Shown here: piece by piece, positions 1-12,654 of the stretch | How positions within the stretch are numbered: the stretch's first letter is position 1 | Layout of the letters: each line of letters begins with the position of its first letter | NCBI GenBank assembly: GCA_035578905.1 | Contig: JAQJVL010000670.1 | Span: forward strand, 156,001 to 220,000 | Source of the DNA: Stictocephala bisonia | Lineage: Eukaryota; Arthropoda; Insecta; Hemiptera; Membracidae | Length of the DNA stretch: 64,000 nucleotides | Direction: 5' to 3' | The notes under the pieces: generated by a model | The model's input: only the letters and a program-made list of their open reading frames with translations | The model's database searches: none | What the model was told of the DNA's origin: nothing | Translations under genes and position numbers: made by a program

Positions 1-275
1 TCGAATTCTTTTGGCGTGATAGTGGCAACAAGACAAGTCTTCAGTACCCGGCTCTTAAAACAATTACAAAATTAGTAAACAAGCAGCAACAAAAATTTAT
101 TTAAAAAACATTGAATTTAAATATTAATGGTCTCTCCTTCATCTAATAAAAGTCACTCTTTAATGACTACCAAAAAGCATCCCACCCTACAACACAAAGT
201 CCCTATAGCATGGAATTTATTAACTGCACATAGACGAAAACTTCGCAGACGGGGCTAAAAGAGCCAAGAGTAAAA

Positions 276-664
276 CTATTGGAGGTAACCTGCATGCCGA
301 AGTTTTATCCTAGAAGAAGATGTATCACATTGGAGAAGGGAAATAGCTAGGTGGCTATTTATACAGGTGGCTGCCCCAACTAGGCCACACATAAGAGAGA
401 CAGGCCTAGCCTGAAAGTCCACGTCTGTCCCTCCAGGCACCATCAGGGAAAAGTGTGCAAGCAGGTGACCACCCAACTCAATCCGGAACCCTAGAGCTGG
501 AAGTCCAAAATATATTAGCCAGCCAATATGATATAACAAGGAGCGAAAGTGGAGACGAGAAGAAAAAACGAACAGAAACAAGGCAACGTCAAATAACGAA
601 AACCTTCGTAGATGAAGTAGAGGCAAATTTGCAAAAGGCACAAAACAGAATATTGACTCAATAA
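276..664 (+). other. Unidentified coding-like patch
   Basis: This stretch is clearly richer in G+C than the DNA around it. On the plus strand a frame is open from about 410 to a TAA near 661, giving a charged peptide that includes the runs ESGDEKKKRTETRQRQ and VDEVEANLQKAQNRILTQ. The frame has no ATG near its start and a TAG lies just upstream at 407. A frame on the other strand is also open over most of the same bases. I do not recognise the peptide. It could be the remnant of a transposon ORF, an exon cut off by splicing, or chance. No splice sites or repeats decide between these. Confidence 0.2.
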
Positions 665-1664
665 AATATATTAACGTATTATACTAACGATACAGTAATA
701 AATAATTCAAGTTATAGCTGATTTAAATTTTGATTTGTAAGTTGTGAACAATATATTGTTTTAAGAGTAATAAATATCTTAGCTAAGTTGTATGTCAATC
801 ATCACTTCTGTTATCCTGCTGATTGGAGTAGCTAATTTAGCTCCAAAAGTAATAATCAAATATATATATTAATCTACAAGTCTACATATTACACTATTAC
901 TCCATTATACAGTGTAAGGATAAATCTCTTAGTTATTCCATACCTAACTATAGCTCATTCGTAGTGATGCATAATTAGCTGCTTATAATTCTAATACTTA
1001 ATAATATTAAATAATTTTAAGGCTATTAATTGTATGAAAAGAAATAGATATCTACTGTAAAACTGTTATTAATTTAATCCTATTTTGTCATACTATTAGT
1101 TAAACTATATTATATATTGTCATAAACTGTATTTAGTGAAGAAACTTATCACTTAATTTCTCAAAAACATATTTGTACGTTTTGTTCTAAACAAACTATA
1201 CGAGAGTTTAGGTTGTTTGTAGTGATGGATGAGAATGTTGTACTTAGTAAAAGGATCCCCAACTTAAGACAGATGACATCATCAATCACAGAGGTGACTG
1301 TAATACCTAAAGTTGATGGGGTTTGAAAAAAAGTTAAAAGTTATATGCGATAAACTATTTATTTAGAAGATATTTAAAATTGTTATGTAGATTGAAACAG
1401 AAATTCCACAAGTTATATATAGTCGACAATCATTAAGTTCTTTAAATATTATAAATACAACGTCAGTTGTTAATATAATTGACATGTTATATTGCTCTAA
1501 TGAAATACATATCTACTAACTAACTGTTTATGTCACTGGTATAACAGAAAGCGGAAATGATTTTGTCTGTTATTAACGTTTCCTTGTTTGTTTTTATGGG
1601 AAATAATAATACTGCTATTAAATAAATTGTTAGTGATAATCTTACATACGAGTATGAAGAGTTA
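665..1664. other. AT-rich interval, no gene seen
   Basis: About 1 kb of AT-rich DNA with stop codons in all frames. I see no recognisable gene, RNA or repeat. Confidence 0.5.
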
Positions 1665-1768
1665 AGGCTGTCTGGATCGATCTACTTTACCTTATGGCTC
1701 CCCCATCCCAAAGTTTAGGCTGTCTGGATCGTTCTACTTTACCTTATGGCTCCCCCATCCCAAAGTCT
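1665..1768. repeat. 52-bp tandem dimer
   Basis: Two adjacent 52-bp copies (1665-1716 and 1717-1768) begin with aggctgtctggatcg and differ at two positions (a/t in the middle, t/c near the end). The near identity points to a recent local duplication. The unit is moderately GC-rich and was not seen elsewhere in the window. Confidence 0.9.
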
Positions 1769-1940
1769 CCTTGTTACCATTTCTTTCCTATGAAAGAATA
1801 AAAAAAATTACGTCTCACTGTATTTGCTGTTTTTTTTTTACGTTTTAAAGGTTTTTTGTTTTAAATTTTGGTTGATTTTTTAACAATTGATTAGCACAAA
1901 ATATAAGTTCTTGTATTATTTACTTTGTTTTAGTATTATT

Positions 1941-2090
1941 CAGTACAGGTAAATGACACACAACACAAATTTACTACAATATAAGCACAAAATTCATAAA
2001 TATGTTACAATACAAGTACAAAATGCACGAATATTATGGTGATCGATTTCGCTGAACCACGCTCACCTTCCTCAGACCAGGGTGATTCAT
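1941..2090 (-). repeat. Dispersed foldback-family repeat, single arm
   Basis: This is one arm of the repeat family that forms the long hairpin at 27591-27908 and recurs at 41440-41594. It starts cagtacaggtaaatgac and ends near cctcagaccagggtgattca. Read on the minus strand it contains CTGAGGA, a short inverted GGTGA/TCACC-type stem (here with one change, cagc for cacc), then GAAATCG, an arrangement like the core of a hammerhead ribozyme. The internal unit acaagtacaaaatgcac is itself partly duplicated. Confidence 0.75.
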
Positions 2091-4974
2091 AACAGAAAAT
2101 ACGTATTACTGTATTTACGTATTTTAAAATATATTTAGCTTGTTTGCATCATAGCATATTCAACGAACCTAGTGTTCTGTCTGGAAGATATAAGTTACTA
2201 TAATAATGTTATATACGTATACCATATTTATCAGCCAATATCCGAATATTAAGCAATACAATGTGTCTTCTTATCTATCCTTACATTTCTAAACTATTTA
2301 GATTATACATAGCCACTAATTATCTTAAATTATTTAACATATTGAAGCTTCTCACCCACCAACATTAAAAAATCGAGTGGACAGTGACCCCACTAATTAT
2401 AGCTACATGATTTTTGTGATAAATCCAGGAGTTAAGGTTAAACTTGTGTGTCAAATCAGGCTACTTCACTTAATAAGAGCAATTTCAATTTGCCCACCCT
2501 CACATATTCATGTCATTCATACAGCTATCTAAAAGGAGTAATGTTTTATGGGGGGAAGGGTGGGTCCACGTGTTATTTTTGCACAATTTATGTTGTAATT
2601 TTTTTATCTTAGGGGGTCATGTTGTGGGATAGTGAACACTGGGTCGAGAGAAATGAAATTTCAAGAAATATATATATTTTAAGTTGTTAGTGTGTTTTAA
2701 AATATTCATTAATTTCATTTACGATCATTTATATAATAAATGGTAATATGTAAACGAATATTGACCGGTGATTTCTTGATACTCATGTTTACTCATTACT
2801 AATAATTACCTACATTGCCATCAATTAATATGGTTGCTGTATGTGTAGTAACACAATTATTGGTGCCCACAGTGTATGTCTTTTATTGATATATGTGTTT
2901 CACTTCAAAGACTAGCAATTTAAGAGGTGGTTTCTTTAAATTACTTAATTGCTTTTTTTCAGTCATATGTACAATTTAATATATTACAATCAATAATATA
3001 CTCGGGGAAACCATAATTTTACAGATGATTGGTTTTCAATGAATACAATAAATACAACTGAAAATGAATCAAAATGTCATATTTGGCAAAAAAGATTAAA
3101 AAATGTTGCAAAGCACGATTATAACCTTAAACTCCAAAGTTAATATAATTTATAGTAATTTTTTAAGTTTAAACAAACTAAGCCAACACTAATGTTTAGA
3201 CATCATATTCCAACTACTAAGATAAATATTTCATTGTTGACTTTAAATGATCAAGTAAAAATGATTTCACTATCTGCGAAGCATCCTTTATTAATTTAAA
3301 CAAGGTCTGGACCTTAAGATGTTAGCAATGACTGAGGAGATAACTAAATAACAAGACATTCATGAGAAGCTTTTGAAGGAAATATCAGAATTAATTCAAA
3401 CATGTATTTGGGTTAGACAAACATATCACTTTTCCTAGTAATATTTGACTGCATTTTGAAAAAAAAGTAAATAAAAATACCCATCTGGAAAAATTCTTAC
3501 TTCCTTCCTTTTCATTTGTTTCCTTTTAGATAAAAAATCTCCCAGGTTAGTTAGTAATGTGAGTGTTTTGTATCTCACCGTTATAGTCTAACAACATAAA
3601 GTGTGGCAATAAGCCAAAGAAAATATTATCTTATACATCTGTACACATTTGCATATTAATAAAGCACTAAATACACTAGTAAAGGTAATACTGTCAGTAC
3701 GCTCTTGCATACAAATGTATAAACTGAGCTTAAGCTGATAACAAACTTGGTTTCAGTAGAGTTCCGTAACGAATTGGTAATTCCAGTGATGAAACTCATT
3801 GCCACCAATTCTTATAAGTCACTGACTGTTAATTTACTATACCCCATTCTTATTTTGCAAGTTTTTTACTCTTTAAGTGTAAATGCAATCTACATGTTAG
3901 CAAGTAATAAAATACACAACATTATGGATTAAGGAAGGGGCACTACTGGTGGCGGTATTCTTTTGTAGTAATATTTTAAAAATTAAAGTAAAGATACTAT
4001 AGTCTTACGTACGTACAGGAAAATATCACTTCATACTCGTTCAGTGATTCATAACCCACACTCAATGATATACTGGTGCCTTACAAACAATGTGAATGAC
4101 ACCGAAATAAGGATTTCTACCAAAATCATTAAGAATGCATATTGATAGTCCAGCGAAACTAAACATTAATGTGGGCAAACATGTTGGTTTTTTACATAGA
4201 ATTTCTAATATGGTACGAATATTTGGCATAGTTTATAAATAATTTAGAATAGAGTTATCTAATAAACATAAACTACACGTTTTTATTAACTAAATGTTAT
4301 TGTTATACGTTGGGGTTTTTTTTTGTTTTTTTTTTTTTTATCTAAAATACTCAGACTGTGTATTTACCTGTTGGTACTAACGATAATTGTTTGAACTGAA
4401 TGATTTTTGTTGATAACACATCTGTTTGGTAGTTTCATTATAAATCCAAGTAGTTTTATTGTTTGTTTCATAAATGTTATTCATTGTAAAATTAGTGAGC
4501 ATCGTAAATGAGAATTAAAAGCTATTTATTAGTAAATGATAGTTCAATAGGTTCAACATATTTTGTTATGTATCAGCTTCGATTCATAAATTTGTCCGTA
4601 AAAGTGATACCATCATAATTCTGATTCAGCAGAAGCTAAATGACCTGTGAAGTCATTAAAACACAAAACAGTATGTATGACTGAAAAGCTATGCTTTATT
4701 TCATAATCAACGGTAATGACACTGTCAGAGTTATTTCTAAGTATAAGTACTTACTCAAGCAGATGAATTTATATGAATTTCCGATGTATGATTATATTTT
4801 ATTCCGTATAAAATTAGGTAAGATATGAAATCCAGTGTAATAGGAAAAAATGTCAATTATATATTAAGAAAATTTAGTGAAAATTTATTATAATGTTCTT
4901 TTTACTAAAACAGTTATTAGAATTTAGGTTTAAGTGACTAGTGTCATATCAAGAATCTATAATTCTGGAGCTGC
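2091..4974. other. AT-rich interval, no gene seen
   Basis: Nearly 2.9 kb without a recognisable gene. It includes a T-rich run near 4316-4339. A 61-codon frame at 3747-3932 is of a length expected by chance in this composition. Confidence 0.5.
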
Positions 4975-5016
4975 CTGTGATGCCACATCACATCATGGGC
5001 GAAACGTCTATTATCT
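4975..5016 (+). other. Possible decayed Penelope-type 3' motif
   Basis: A gatg...catc inverted pair is followed by GGGCGAAACGTC. The closing GAAACGTC matches the end of the hammerhead-like motif at 13264-13312 in the Penelope-like element. The CTGANGA half is not intact here (CTGTGATG), so this is at best a decayed relative. Confidence 0.2.
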
Positions 5017-5694
5017 TATTAATTATGCAGATAGCACCTTAATGTGGTTGTCACAGGAAAATATAGATTCTAGATAGAGCTGTTTTATGGTTATCATTAA
5101 ATTGTAGCTATATCCACCTTGGTATTAAAGCTTGCCCTAAATCAATTGGAAAGCCTTAGATTATTGTAAAAGATAATCTCAAAGTAATGTCATTGGTCGA
5201 TAGATAATTGATTCCAGGAGTCTTTACGAGGCAAGATCAAGGTCTTGACTAATTATGAACATACATTTGACCTGGACTAATCACTTACACCTACTTTTAA
5301 TTGACCATTGACTGGCGTCCTTAGCTTAAATCAGCATGTTTTCTTTCGTTCTATTGGACTTAAATATACTGATAGTGAAATTCAAATATTTCCTCAATAA
5401 AAACTGAGAGTTGAACAGAAAACAAACCTTCTTATTTTTCTATTCAACCCTAAATTTAATACATCAAATAACTTCGTAAGTAATTGTCACTTGGTACTAC
5501 TTCGTAAGCTTTTAAAATTCAAACCACTGGCCCTAGTGTATCAAGATCATGTGTTAAACTACATAAAAAACACACAAAACAATTTATTTTCCTTTCCATT
5601 AAAAATATTTGATAAAACCCTATTTAAACAAATACTGTTTACTATGAAAATGTATCGTTTGAACAATTAGCTTCTTGAAACTATCAAAATCCTG
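5017..5694. other. AT-rich interval, no gene seen
   Basis: No coding potential or recognisable repeat was seen in this interval. Confidence 0.45.
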
Positions 5695-5870
5695 CATGTG
5701 GTGTTCCCTTGAATCTGTGGAGGGTGAAAAAGTGGCTCGGTAGATGAATTTTGACCTGGTATGAATTACTTAACATCAATAATTTAACTATTCAGGTTAA
5801 GTGGAAGAAGGGACTTTCTAGTCCCAACTTCGCCTGGTTAAATAAAGACGTATTTCATTTCATTTCATAA
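5695..5870 (+). mobile_element. 3' tail of a non-LTR retrotransposon
   Basis: The segment ends with a short conserved-looking 3' region (gggactttctagtccc, an inverted repeat, then cttcgcctggttaaataaag) followed by a tail of TTTCA repeats at about 5852-5868. A hairpin-forming 3' UTR followed by a short tandem-repeat tail is typical of CR1/Jockey-like non-LTR elements, which often insert 5'-truncated. No reverse transcriptase coding is visible upstream, and the 5' edge given is approximate. The class is inferred from 3'-end structure only. Confidence 0.45.
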
Positions 5871-6213
5871 TTGGTTTTTTTAAAATATTTTTTTCTAACA
5901 TGTTTTCAAAAATATTTTAATATTTTCAATTGTTTTTCCATGTGAATTATTAACATAGTCTCCCATTACTCATATATACAAATATAAATAACTATTTATA
6001 GTGTCATCTTTAATGTTAATTTTTCTTTAAACTATCAGTGAGTATATTCTTCAATTGTTTGTTATTGTTATTTTTATAATTAATATACTGTATGGAATTA
6101 AGAAATGTTAGTCCAAACGTTTTAAATATACTCTTAATAAAGTGCATTTTTCTTAAAAAATTATATAGTTTAATGTTAAGAAATATTGCTACACATTAGT
6201 TGACTTTTTATCA

Positions 6214-6291
6214 GTTTAATGTGGATGGACGTAAACATTATATTTTTGATCCGTTTAATGTGGATGGACATAAACATTAGATTTTTCAATC
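6214..6291. repeat. 39-bp tandem dimer
   Basis: Two consecutive copies of a 39-bp unit starting gtttaatgtggatggac (6214 and 6253) differ at a few positions. It is a local duplication in AT-rich DNA. Confidence 0.8.
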
Positions 6292-7430
6292 TGAAATTTG
6301 TACAGTGGAATTAAATAAGCCAATATGTCTTACTAGCTTGATCTAATTATATTTTAATTAGATTAGCAATCGTTAAAAAGACAAGGTTACCTTGTAAGTA
6401 GACAGAACACACGTACTTAAAAACTGACAGTCGCATCAAAGATTATTTTTACATTTTATTAGATATTACACATTTTTAGGGTCATGAGAAATTTTTTTAC
6501 TTATTGAATAAAAAAAAATATCATTTGCTTACAGAACAAAATATTAGTTCATTAATTAAAGTTGTTATGGGTATAAATATAATTGATCTTCTATTAGGTC
6601 TAAATAATGTAACGTGTTGTGTGTCTAGTTTATAAATTTACTACAAAGTAATTACTTTTGAACTATACATTTCTTGTTATGTGACACCTTATTACACTTT
6701 CAAATTAATTAAAACAAGGAAAGAAATGTTGCGTCAAAACTTTTGTAATTACCTAAGCAGACTTGTCCTTTTTTATCTTTGTGTTTAATGTAAAACTGTG
6801 TTTTTATTCATCGTTTTCCGAATTCAGAAAACTTGTTTAATTTGTTGCTTATACATTAGATATGACCTTACAATTAAATATATTGTTGCTCATAAAAAAC
6901 AGTTATTATTATAAGAATACACTGAATGGGGCGTGCACGAATAAAAATATACCTGGTAATGATTATTTAGCCGGTATAAAGAAAACATCCAAGTACAGTT
7001 GTGCAGATATATTTTTCTGCATTTAAAGTATTTTAAAAATGAGAAATATCACAACTCTTGTACTATGACAGAATTAGTAAATGAATCGCCATTGTTCATA
7101 AACTACTAAAGTATGTTAATTATATTTACAAAAGTCTTAATACAATTATAACAATCAATAGAAAGATTTTGATTTACAAGTATGATTGTTGAGCGGATAT
7201 TTTGAGGGTTTCATATTGATTAAGCATAAATTCGATTGTTGACTTTGTTTTTCATAAACAATAATTTTAACCCATATATAAACAGTAAATGACATGCAAA
7301 TTTCTTTCTATAATAATAATATAAATTGTCAGAAATATTTAGTTTTATTACGTTATATTTATACAAAGCTTTGCCTGTTCACTAACGTAGGCCTCTACCC
7401 CTTAACATGAACAACAAGTGTATGTCAGAG
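6292..7430. other. AT-rich interval, no gene seen
   Basis: More than 1 kb of AT-rich DNA with no recognised feature. Confidence 0.5.
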
Positions 7431-7435
7431 TGAAT

Positions 7436-7885
7436 TTTGCCTGATCAATGGAAAGTCCAACTTCTTGTTCTCATTAACAAATGTAAAGGAGATCCAGAAC
7501 TCCGTCTGCACACAGACCCCTCTGTATGTTAGAGACGGCAAGGAAACACCTCAAGAGGCTGATAAAACCAACACTAAGTCATGCAATCGAGGCGGATAGA
7601 CTTTCGAATCGACAGCACGGATTACGTGCCGGGCGCTCCACACTTGGTGCGGTGGGCCCATAAACAATCGCTTCCGGCGCGATGAGACCGTCAGGGGTGG
7701 AGCGGCTCGCCACTTGAAGTGATTGTGTATGGCGGCGACCAAGCTCGCAGCTCGAGTCGAGCATATGCCGAGATATTATTTCTGGGCGCTTGGCTTTCCA
7801 TCGTGTTGGAAATATTTGGTGCGGTGGCTGCTGCAGCCCTGAATTTCGGAGACAGGAAGTGAACTACCTGGCCCAATTAGTCCAA
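7436..7885 (+). pseudogene. R1-clade-like reverse transcriptase fragment
   Basis: A GC-rich island on the plus strand encodes a broken piece of a non-LTR retrotransposon reverse transcriptase. One frame reads LPDQWKVQLLVLINKCKGDP (about 7440-7499). After a frameshift near 7500 a second frame, 7505-7660, gives SAHRPLCMLETARKHLKRLI, then KPTLSHAIEADRLSNRQHG and LRAGRSTLGAV, ending at TAA 7661. This order (W-K..L.LI.K..KGDP, then S.YRP.C.L.T..K..E.LI, then L...Q.GFR.GRST) is the fingers region of R1-clade RTs. The bases to about 7885 stay GC-rich but I could not align them to the expected palm domain. EN and the FxDD motif are absent. It may belong with the similar fragment at 10845-11395. Confidence 0.7.
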
Positions 7886-8610
7886 CGTTACGGATCACTT
7901 GAACCAGTTCTTTTTTGTATCAGTGTCATTGTTTATCACCTATTAATTTAAATATTTTGATTTATAGAGTGTATGTGATTTTTATGTTATAATTTTGTTC
8001 TCTTTCGACTAAATAGAATACATTTTTAATTAATTTATTATTTAATTGCTTAGTATTCAACAAATTAACCAAGGCAATTGCAGTTATCATTTTTTATCTA
8101 ATTAGTGGAAATAATTTGTTTAACAGAGAAAAAAGACTCAAATATTGAGATTTGTTCACAACTGAACTGTTTAAATTGTCCAAGAAATAAGGTAGTAGTT
8201 GTGTTGATAACGCTTCACGTAATATAAACCGTATAAGAATAAGTATAATGATGTTCCTGAAATATGAAAAAAACGATATTACCTTAATTATTGATTGTAT
8301 TCTATGTAAATTACATTATAACACATATAAAAAACATACTAAATACTAAACATAGAAAAAATAATTCTGTACGTAACTGCAAACTCACATACTGTATATA
8401 CACTTTCACTAACAAGATATTTGTTGTTCCTCACAAGACAGTTTTATAATTTTTGTTATGAAACACAAAATATTCTCAAAACACTAAAATATGAATAAAA
8501 TATTACTTTCATATTTTCTGTAATCAAAAATACAAAGTAATTGAAAATCTCAAACCGAAATAAATATTTAACTAATTGAAAAGACCCTCATTTTATTTGA
8601 ATATGTTCAT
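7886..8610. other. AT-rich interval, no gene seen
   Basis: About 700 bp with no recognised gene or repeat. Confidence 0.5.
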
Positions 8611-8946
8611 ATTCTGAGATAGTTACCGACAATCATCATCCACCTTGTGAGTAAGGATAGCATATCGAAAGAAAATATCTATATTGGTATCGATAAAATA
8701 TCGTAGTCATAATATGGGTACCATTCTGAGATAGTTACCGACAATCATCATCCACCTTGTGAGTAAGGATAGCATATCGAAAGAAAATATCTATATTGGT
8801 ATCGATAAAATATCGTAGTCATAATATGGGTACCATTCTGAGATAGTTACCGACAATCATCATCCACCTTGTGAGTAAGGATAGCATATCGAAAGAAAAT
8901 ATCTATATTGGTATCGATAAAATATCGTAGTCATAATATGGGTACC
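8611..8946. repeat. Three 112-bp tandem repeats
   Basis: Three head-to-tail copies start at 8611, 8723 and 8835 with attctgagatagttaccgac and end with atgggtacc. By eye they are identical, so the triplication is recent or is kept homogeneous. Each unit carries one TATCGATA palindrome and a further atatcg half-site. Confidence 0.95.
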
Positions 8947-9623
8947 ATTATCATATCGAGATCAAAATATCGATAACCGACACTATCGATATTTGTTCTG
9001 TCTTACACAATTAAATCAAACACTCTATCCCTATGGATGGGTGGCGTGACAATGCATTTATATTCAAAATTTTCTGATTGCTTATTTATAAGTTATTTGT
9101 TGATAAAAAACTTAATAAATAAATTGTTTATGTAAGCAGTATAATATTATAAATTGCTTTTGTTCCTAATTATATCCTAAGTATGTGAACAATACTTCTA
9201 TTTTCAATGATTGTTAATATATTTCTTTTATATTTTTTTAACAAAAATTAATGGAACTTCTCTGTTTTAAGAAGCCTGTTATTATATAAATGATGATCTA
9301 GGGTCTAGGTTGACAAAACTGCTTGGTGTTTTGTTTGACAATTAACAGTAGGCAATGGCGCAGACAGTTGTGGCCGGATAGAAGGAGAAATGAAGGAGAC
9401 GGGGAAAGGGTGGCAAACTTCAAATGCGTGAGCTAACCCTTGTCATTAACTCGGTCTACAGTCATTCCAGTAGCAAAATATTTTAGAAAATATCAAGTAA
9501 AACTCATTAAATTTAAAATATTGCAAAGACTGTTATTATCGAACTCAAATATCGATACTTCGATATTAACAAATAAGGAATTTCGATGTCAAAATATCGG
9601 ATTTCGAAAACAAAATATCGATA
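8688..9623. repeat. Cluster of seven TATCGATA palindromes
   Basis: TATCGATA occurs at 8688, 8800, 8912, 8968, 8984, 9550 and 9616, with extra atatcg and ttcgat half-sites between 9550 and 9625. Three copies come from the 112-bp array, but four lie outside it. The same octamer is the DREF-binding site in Drosophila; whether it binds a protein here is unknown. The cluster may simply be the decayed remains of a simple satellite. Confidence 0.7.
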
Positions 9624-10844
9624 ATACCAATATCCTATCCCTACTTGTGAGACCTATATAGCCTAATTTAATCGTACCAAAGAACCGGGGGAAATATGCA
9701 CATCTTAAAAATAACTGTGTCAGTATTATTCGAACTACGCCTAAAACACACGCACACGCAAGGCCACCTTTACATAGACAGACCAACGTTGGAACAGGCA
9801 GACAATATAGACATTGGTACTTTTATTTTTAAGTTTAATTTATTTGTATTTTTTAATAAATATTATTTTCACTTCCAATTTCGTTCAGTTCTATAATATA
9901 CTATAAAAGTGTACCCCATTTTGATATGTAAAATGATTTGTATATCAGACTTAATTCATTTCTCACAACGATTCAGGTCATATTTTAAACGCTGAGCTGA
10001 ATGTGGGTTATCATTTTTATGTTAATTCCTTTTTAAAACAAATTCAGTACAAACTACAAACGTTATACTGTATCAAATTCGGTTGGAATTTAGGTTAACT
10101 AAGAAGAAGGTAAATCTATGTATTCTTAAATGTTCCTTTACAACTCAACTAGTTTCATTATTTTATATTTAATAAATTAACTAAGAGTAAACATTGTAAA
10201 ATGAAATGGAATGCAATATGTGATCATAATTGACAGAAAGTTTAGCCAGCAAAACGAGAAATAAGTCATGACCAGTGGCTATAAGCAGTGGATGGTGGTT
10301 TTGGTTTGGTTATAAAGAGATTCAGTGATGTAATCAGTATGTTTTTAGGGTGGTCTTTAAACATAGAGGAGTCTAAATAAGTTACGAAGATAGTAAGTTG
10401 AAGCAAATAGTAGTAGCAAAGTAGTATCATGGCCACTTGGTTCGCACGAATAAGCCATTAGTGGGCTAAAACATGCTTTTCTATTTCAACTGTACGGTTC
10501 ATGCTTATTATTAAAATGAGGTATAATGAGTGCTATTTATTTACTAAAGGTCCAATCTAGTGGACTATAAGTTCCTTTTTTGAATTTTTTTATTTAAAAT
10601 AATCGATAATGATATTTAAAGTTTGGCTTACTTCACTGGCCAATTACTAAAAAAATCATATAATTAAAAAAAAAATAAGGTTATGGTCCACTAGTGCAGT
10701 TATTCCCCTATCAAATGACACTCCAAGTGTAGCGATGCGATCGTTAATAAGAAACGAATCATTTAAATAGAAACACATGTTTTGGGGTGTTATTCGTGGA
10801 GGGAAACGGTCATCTTTTGCCAGGCACTCGAGCTAGGCAAAAAA
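9000..10844. other. Interval without recognised gene
   Basis: Apart from the TATCGATA sites near 9.55-9.62 kb, no feature was recognised. Short frames at 9440-9661 and 9696-9896 have AT-driven composition and no family resemblance. A somewhat GC-richer patch at 9345-9440 remains unexplained. Confidence 0.45.
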
Positions 10845-11395
10845 GAAGTAGTGGTGGAAGCAAGGGCGGAGACACTGTGAGCTTGGGAAAACAGGTGGGA
10901 TTAGAGTACTAATGGTCGGTGGACTCATCGCCTCATCGGAAACCTCGATACCTAGATTGGCCGAAGCCATGGCGAGGTTTATTTCTACCTATGTCAGCTA
11001 CTTATGGGTCAGGGATACTTCAGGAAGTATCTGCAACGAATGGGGATGTTCAGGTCACCTCAGTGTAAGCACTGAACGTAGAACGAGGATGATGTTCATT
11101 ACTCGTTCTTCGTGTTTGAGTGCTCCAATGTGGAGATAAGAGCACTTGTATTCATGGTAGATCCTGTTAAGGCATAGTGGAGGGAATACTGCAGAGCGAA
11201 AAAGCACGAAGAACTGTTACTGCCTACGTCGACAATTATTGTAGTCCGTGCCAAAAGTGAGGAAGTATGTCTGACTGATCCCTAGGTGTCCAATATAAAG
11301 TACAAAAGTGAACTCTTAAGAGCGCAAGACACGTGGACAGGCGAGTCATTCGAAATAGTTTCGGGTTGGATCACCACGGCCCGTAGGGATTTTAT
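10845..11395 (+). pseudogene. R1-clade-like retrotransposon ORF2 C-terminal fragment
   Basis: One plus-strand frame, interrupted by several stops, reads through the C-terminal end of an R1-clade non-LTR polyprotein. Visible pieces are RAETL*AWENRWD, NGRWTHRLIGNLDT, GRSHGEVYFYLCQLLMGQGY, FRKYLQRMGM, then the cysteine-rich region QCKH*T*NEDDVHYSFFVFE with ECSNVEIR. The order W..RWD, GRWT.RLI, G...FYL.Q.L.GHG.F..YL, then C..C...E....H..F.C, is characteristic of R1-like elements after the RT domain. The second zinc-binding cysteine has become a TGA stop. It continues as WREYCRAKKHEELLLP and stays open to about 11395. This is a dead fragment; no 5' part, tail or target duplication was found. Confidence 0.75.
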
Positions 11396-12654
11396 TCGGA
11401 TATCCCTTAATTAAGTAAGATAATTCTTAGGGCTGATTCCCACACCCAGTGCGTAAAGAAATTTCTTATACGAAAAAACGAATTATTAGAAAATTAGAAG
11501 TTACTGTTAAAAATGTATTAGTTTCATAACAAATAAGTAATTAAGATAAGTAATTTTAATGAAAGAGGGTATTTTGTCAAATTGTACATTACACTACAAA
11601 TAAGTTCTACTATTACAGCCATTAATAATAAAATTAAGTTACAAACTGCAATCAAAGTTGATTCTTAGTAGTAATTTCAACTCGAACTAAAACTTCCCTA
11701 ATGAAACCATTCAGTTCGGTTAAGTGTACTTCAGTAGTTGATGTAGATATTACTAATCCATATCTTATCTCTATTATCAAATAACACTTTTACTAAATTT
11801 TTCTGAGGTTAAATTCGTAAGTACAGGGTTTTTGATTGTTTTTTTGGTTTCGTTTTTCAACGCATTTTGGTATTTTTGTTGAATATTTAATTCCAAAACA
11901 CAACCTAAAAAGCTTTGAATCCAAACTAACGACACTTGTAATATAGTCCATAATGATGATTTAATTAATAACACCAAACGTGATACTTTTCATTTTGCAA
12001 GTTGTAATACACAGAAACATTTGTATTCTTAATCATAAAGTGATTTAGAATTGCATAAATATATAATATTAATTGAATAATAAATAAAAGATTATCTATA
12101 CTTTTCGAACCAATTTATATCCATAGTTTTTAAGTTAAATATTGCCTTCTAACAGTGTTAAAATAATAACAATTAATATTTTAAAGAACAATATACATCT
12201 TGTTTAGTGTACGTAGTTATTTATATTTTTACAGAATCATTTTGTGTTACTTACAGTACTATTGGCTTGCTTATTTTTGTACTTGTTGTTATTAATTAAA
12301 GTTATCATATCTAAAACTTTACTGTTGCATTGCATCTAACCCATCGCTATAAAAGTTTCTGATAGTAACTAATGTTTATAAAGATTACATCAATCACATA
12401 TTTTTAATAAACTTCATAAATGAATACGATAATACGTTCTTTACTATGTTTTTCAGTATAATATTTCCCATTTCATATTTTATAAGCATAATAGGTTTTA
12501 GTTATTTTAGCTTTGTAAAGTACAAAACTTAGAATAATGTGCGTGTACCCTTTTATTAACTTACATGAAATGAGTTCAATATGCATCAATGTTCTTAAAA
12601 TAGTGCGTAGGAAGGAATTACATCCACTGTTATAAAGGAAGCTTGATATATAAG
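11396..12654. other. AT-rich interval, no gene seen
   Basis: About 1.25 kb of AT-rich DNA. The frame at 11777-11977 on the minus strand shows no recognisable domain. Confidence 0.5.

Noticed and set aside
276..641. 121-codon minus-strand frame as a gene
   Set aside because: It begins at a non-ATG codon region, overlaps an equally open plus-strand frame, and has no recognised domain.
7551..7876. Three minus-strand frames in the GC-rich island
   Set aside because: They are shadows of the plus-strand reverse transcriptase fragment.
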